NCBI GenBank assembly: GCA_965220235.1
Contig: OZ244815.1
Span: 1,054,001-1,118,000, forward strand
Source: Bin55 sp965220235
GTDB taxonomy: Bacteria; Pseudomonadota; Gammaproteobacteria; Pseudomonadales; Azotimanducaceae
DNA: 64,000 nucleotides
Direction of reading: 5' to 3'
The position numbers and the translations under genes were made by a program. Positions 61,901 through 64,000 of the stretch are shown in pieces. The stretch's first letter is position 1. The number at the start of each line of letters is the position of its first letter. The notes beneath the pieces were generated by a model. The model did not search any database. It was not told where the DNA came from and was given only the letters and a program-made list of their open reading frames with translations.

Positions 61901-62515
61901 GGTGCTGGTAAGACAACGGTAGCACACCTGCTCATGCGCTTCTGGGATCCGAATACAGGAACAATCAAGATAGATGGTTGCGACTTGCGCGAATATCCAC
62001 TTGAAAATCTGCGTGACCATATTGCTTTGGTCACCCAAGACACGTATCTGTTTAACGAGACCTTACGAGCAAACATCCTCATTGGAAATCCCAGTGCGAC
62101 TTCGTCTGAACTCGAAGAAGCAGTGAATCGGGCGGCATTGCAGCCGTTTATCGACTCGTTGCCTGACGGGTTAGATACCCCTGTGGGTGAACGAGGAGTT
62201 CGGCTATCTGGCGGACAGCGTCAGCGTGTTGCGATCGCTCGGGCATTTCTTAAAGATGCCGAGGTGCTGATTCTCGATGAAGCGACTTCGCATCTCGACG
62301 CGGTAAATGAACAGGCGGTTCGTCAAACCCTCGACGGACTAATGTCCGATCGAACAACGATTGTCATAGCTCATCGACTTTCAACGGTTCGCGACGCAGA
62401 CAAGATTGTTGTCTTAGATGGTGGGACTGTGGAGGAAACCGGAAACCACAGCGAGCTTCTCGAGCGTGGAGGACTATATAGCAGTCTCGTAGGTCGTCAG
62501 GTTTCACTGGTCTAG
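58922..62515 (+). CDS. Fused full-length ABC exporter (two membrane domains and two ATPase domains)
   Basis: A 1197-residue protein in the order TMD1 (residues ~1-320), NBD1, TMD2 (~625-935), NBD2. NBD1 has Walker A GASGAGKST (about 370), signature LSGGQRQRIAIARALL (473) and Walker B ILVLDEAFSAVD. NBD2 has Walker A GPSGAGKTT (about 990), signature LSGGQRQ (1094) and LILDEATSHLD. Both sites appear competent. The two halves are homologous, so the gene is a tandem fusion of a type-IV (MsbA/CydCD-like) exporter, a layout found in bacterial lipid or peptide exporters. No substrate is indicated. It is followed 79 bases later by a Gfo/Idh/MocA gene. Confidence 0.92.
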   Translation: MLFDTRLWQFTQGVRLRIVATVCTGIVSSLVGIGRLALLGWLLGRVFVGDTMAELTVPCIAVASVMILRGCLEHFRTMVAHRTAIRVQMALRKQLYGKVLELGPAHFGLARTGAVMISMIDGVEQLETYFGQYLPQLLIALITPLIVLGLLALYDFPLAALMFGFAMFTLIAPMSFQRYEMKNSMRRSKAYRAFAAEFLDSIQGLFTLKAFGQSANRGRLLAERAHEVFRTTMWVLATNAINRGLTDVGVAVGTASVLGLGAWRVSQGQMDIEVLLVVLMVGIEVFRPQRDLRALLHNGMMSRSAAEDIFTLLHSKASIEQPAVPVVVDEPLDPVVAFDNVTFSYPGGRRAAHKGLSFEIAAGERVGFVGASGAGKSTIVKLLLRFYDPDSGTVRIGGKDLRTLRTDDLYPNIAVVHQDSYLFHGSVRDNVGFGKPDATAAEIEACVRAANAHEFVIRLPNGYDTIIGERGIKLSGGQRQRIAIARALLRDAPILVLDEAFSAVDAENEAVIQSALDRLMENRTTLIFAHRLSSVIGADRIVVLDEGVVVEVGEHRSLMQSQGLYYQLMSAQAEERLESDPSFVVANDGISTSKNLPTDDLLMDASIVSRESADEILRGANLSWGGVFRELIRHVIPWKAKFTFVLILGISRVGALIGVGVASALAVAAVKQGDSFIPYLVALAIVAPLSGLLHWLESWTAHDMAFRMLSEMRISLFNKLERLAPAYLVRRRTGDMVGMATHDVELVEYFFAHTVAPSIVAVLVPTVVVCTLVWFGWPMALALLPFLAAVAISPFLVRRRIDELGTRAQEAFGELNAHAVDTVQGLSEILAYQRTIPRATEFIERIERYTKLRLPFYADLSIQTAILEIVTGLGGLVVVMTGTYLVASTSLESAILPMLTLLAMSAFLPVSEISHIGRQLADTLGATRRLHTVHTEVEKVTDGPGIHAPVNPEGVKIEVCKVGFSYLDNDRLALDGVSFTVPTGTTLALVGPSGAGKTTVAHLLMRFWDPNTGTIKIDGCDLREYPLENLRDHIALVTQDTYLFNETLRANILIGNPSATSSELEEAVNRAALQPFIDSLPDGLDTPVGERGVRLSGGQRQRVAIARAFLKDAEVLILDEATSHLDAVNEQAVRQTLDGLMSDRTTIVIAHRLSTVRDADKIVVLDGGTVEETGNHSELLERGGLYSSLVGRQVSLV

Positions 62516-62594
62516 TGCGCAAACGATCCTATGATTGATTCACGGCCACCTCTCGTGGCTGAATACCTAGTAGATCACGATAAGTGCAGATTGA

Positions 62595-63929
62595 ATGAGA
62601 GATCCAGATCGGCGTACGTTCTTGAAGACCACTTTGGCGATTGGTGCCGCTACTGGATTAGGCGCTCTGGCAGCGCCAGTTACTCGTAGCGGACCTAAGT
62701 CTGGTATGACTCAATCTGTTAAAGGTCTTAGAACCCCGAGTCTTGATCTAGTTCGTGTTGGTTTGATCGGAGTTGGCGAGCGTGGTGTCGGTTTCGTCCA
62801 CCATTTCTGCAACATCGAGGGTGCGACCGTAACTGCGATTTGCGATACGGACGAAGAGGTGCTCGATCGCGCAACGGGGATCGTCTCAGATTTAGGCGGA
62901 TCGAAACCAACGACATACACCGGCGATGACTACGCATATCGTGGCCTACTTGATCAAAACGACGTTGACATTGTCGTGATCTCGACGCCTTGGCGATGGC
63001 ATACGATCATGTCGGTCGAAGCCATGGCAAGTGGTAAACACGCATTCGTTGAGGTACCTGCGGTGACGACCGTGGAGGAAGCATGGGAACTCGTCGATAC
63101 AGCGGAGCGTACGCAGAAGCACTGCATGATGTTAGAGAACGTCTGCTATGGACGGGACGAGATGATGGTGTTCAACATGGTGCGACACGGCTTGTTTGGT
63201 GAGCTGCTGCACGGCGAAGCGGCGTATATCCATGATTTGCGATGGCAGATGAAGGAGATCGACCGCAAGACAGGGTCCTGGCGCACACCTTGGCAGACAC
63301 GACGCAACGGGAATCTTTATCCCACCCATGGACTTGGTCCGATCGCTCAATACATGGGTATCAATCACGAGGACCGATTCGAATATATGTCCTCGATGAG
63401 TTCCCCGGCTTTAGGAAGAGCAGCATACGCACAACGCGAGTTTCCAGCAGATCACTCGCGAAACCAGCTCGACTTCATAACCGGGGATATCAATACCAGC
63501 ATGATTAAGACCCGACTGGGACGGACGATCATGGTGCAGTACGACACGACCACGCCGAGACCTTATTCGCGACACAATTTGATTCAAGGTACGAATGGTG
63601 TGTTTGCCGGTTTCCCGAACCGAATTGCACTTGAGCACGGTGGTTCAGGCTCATTCCACGAATGGGACTACGACATGACCAGATGGCGTGCCGAATACGA
63701 TCACCCACTTTGGAAGGAATCCCGTGAACTCGCTGAAAAACACGGAGGACATGGCGGTATGGACTTTCTCATGTGCTGGCGGATAGTCGATTGTTTAAGA
63801 AAAGGCGTAGCCCTAGATCAGAGCGTTTACGACGCAGCGGCGTGGTCGGTGATCAGTCAGATTAGTGCTGAATCGGTTGCTGATCGGGGTAACAGCAAAC
63901 CGATTCCTGACTTCACACGCGGGGTATGA
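62595..63929 (+). CDS. Gfo/Idh/MocA-family oxidoreductase, GH109-like, with a Tat signal
   Basis: A 444-residue protein. The N-terminus DRRTFLKTTLAIGAATG is a twin-arginine export signal. The Rossmann domain has VGLIGVGERGVGFVHHFCNI and DIVVISTPWRWHTIMSVEAM, and the lysine/histidine region GKHAFVEVPAVTTVEEAWEL follows. The C-terminal half, NLYPTHGLGPIAQYMGINHE and FEYMSSMSSPALGRAAYAQR, matches GH109 alpha-N-acetylgalactosaminidase-type members. GH109 enzymes use NAD in a redox-assisted glycosidic cleavage in the periplasm. The gene is complete; the window ends 71 bases after its stop. Confidence 0.85.
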   Translation: MRDPDRRTFLKTTLAIGAATGLGALAAPVTRSGPKSGMTQSVKGLRTPSLDLVRVGLIGVGERGVGFVHHFCNIEGATVTAICDTDEEVLDRATGIVSDLGGSKPTTYTGDDYAYRGLLDQNDVDIVVISTPWRWHTIMSVEAMASGKHAFVEVPAVTTVEEAWELVDTAERTQKHCMMLENVCYGRDEMMVFNMVRHGLFGELLHGEAAYIHDLRWQMKEIDRKTGSWRTPWQTRRNGNLYPTHGLGPIAQYMGINHEDRFEYMSSMSSPALGRAAYAQREFPADHSRNQLDFITGDINTSMIKTRLGRTIMVQYDTTTPRPYSRHNLIQGTNGVFAGFPNRIALEHGGSGSFHEWDYDMTRWRAEYDHPLWKESRELAEKHGGHGGMDFLMCWRIVDCLRKGVALDQSVYDAAAWSVISQISAESVADRGNSKPIPDFTRGV

Positions 63930-64000
63930 CTATTGCGGCTTAATCTCACCGTCGAATAGTCAGAAAATATGAGCGGATGGCTGCGTTAACAAATCTCGCT

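Overview
The window looks like chromosomal DNA of an aerobic, heterotrophic, probably marine gammaproteobacterium. I infer this from gene content only: a long-form QueF, oxygen-dependent HemF, a short Alu-less SRP RNA, a TonB-dependent receptor, FadE-type acyl-CoA dehydrogenases, four phytanoyl-CoA-dioxygenase-fold proteins, and a two-component pair of the kind linked to the proteobacterial dedicated sortase system. Codon use is mixed and base composition moderate. The IS3-type element at 5.6-6.9 kb looks visibly more GC-rich. There is no phage, plasmid backbone or CRISPR array.

Layout. 0-4.5 kb: the 3' end of a molybdenum hydroxylase large subunit, a TonB receptor, a membrane-anchored tandem DUF1330-like protein and an acyl-CoA dehydrogenase. 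4.7-7.2 kb: an accessory island with a PIN-domain gene and its 108-aa partner, a complete IS3-family element with inverted repeats and an A-AAA-AAG frameshift site, and a fragment of a phospholipase-D-like domain. 7.4-13.7 kb: pyruvate kinase, a TauE/SafE permease, a MORN-repeat protein coupled to a degenerate membrane Ser/Thr kinase, and an MBL-fold hydrolase. 13.7-16.5 kb: PdsS/PdsR-like histidine kinase and response regulator, with no sortase in view. 16.6-23.1 kb: a NadR-like kinase, a choline-kinase-like phosphotransferase, a CoxE-like VWA protein, a tight Sir2/CPT-like/PfkB operon and a divergent CNT nucleoside transporter, which together suggest nucleoside or NAD salvage. 23.1-30.2 kb: ExbD, a VOC protein, a DUF418 protein, CaiB-type CoA transferase plus HemF, a methylsuccinyl-CoA-dehydrogenase-like enzyme, tRNA-Gly and QueF.

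30.3-44.2 kb: a giant ABC-2 permease / M1-peptidase-like / golvesin-like fusion with a DUF1214 protein, a sulfotransferase, an alpha/beta hydrolase, two PhyH proteins, a GYD protein, a ZIP transporter whose 3' end runs antisense through the SRP RNA gene, a Cu/Zn-type permease and an esterase. 44.3-50.9 kb: a PD-(D/E)XK-plus-DUF2075 ATPase, a sterol-reductase (ERG4/ERG24) and SDR operon, an orphan VapB-like antitoxin, a small membrane protein with its own promoter and terminator, and a long PhyH protein. 51-64 kb: a VOC protein, a GH32-like fragment, a Cache lipoprotein, a methyltransferase, an ankyrin gene broken by an in-frame amber codon, a GST, an unknown membrane protein next to a steroid 5-alpha-reductase, a PNPOx-fold protein, a PhyH protein, a fused ABC exporter and a GH109-like oxidoreductase.

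The most interesting items are two eukaryote-like sterol/steroid reductases 9 kb apart, the PIN/108-aa gene pair, the MORN/degenerate-kinase pair, the ATPase-less permease/pseudo-peptidase fusion, and the antisense overlap between the ZIP gene and the SRP RNA. All functions come from reading the sequence without database searches.
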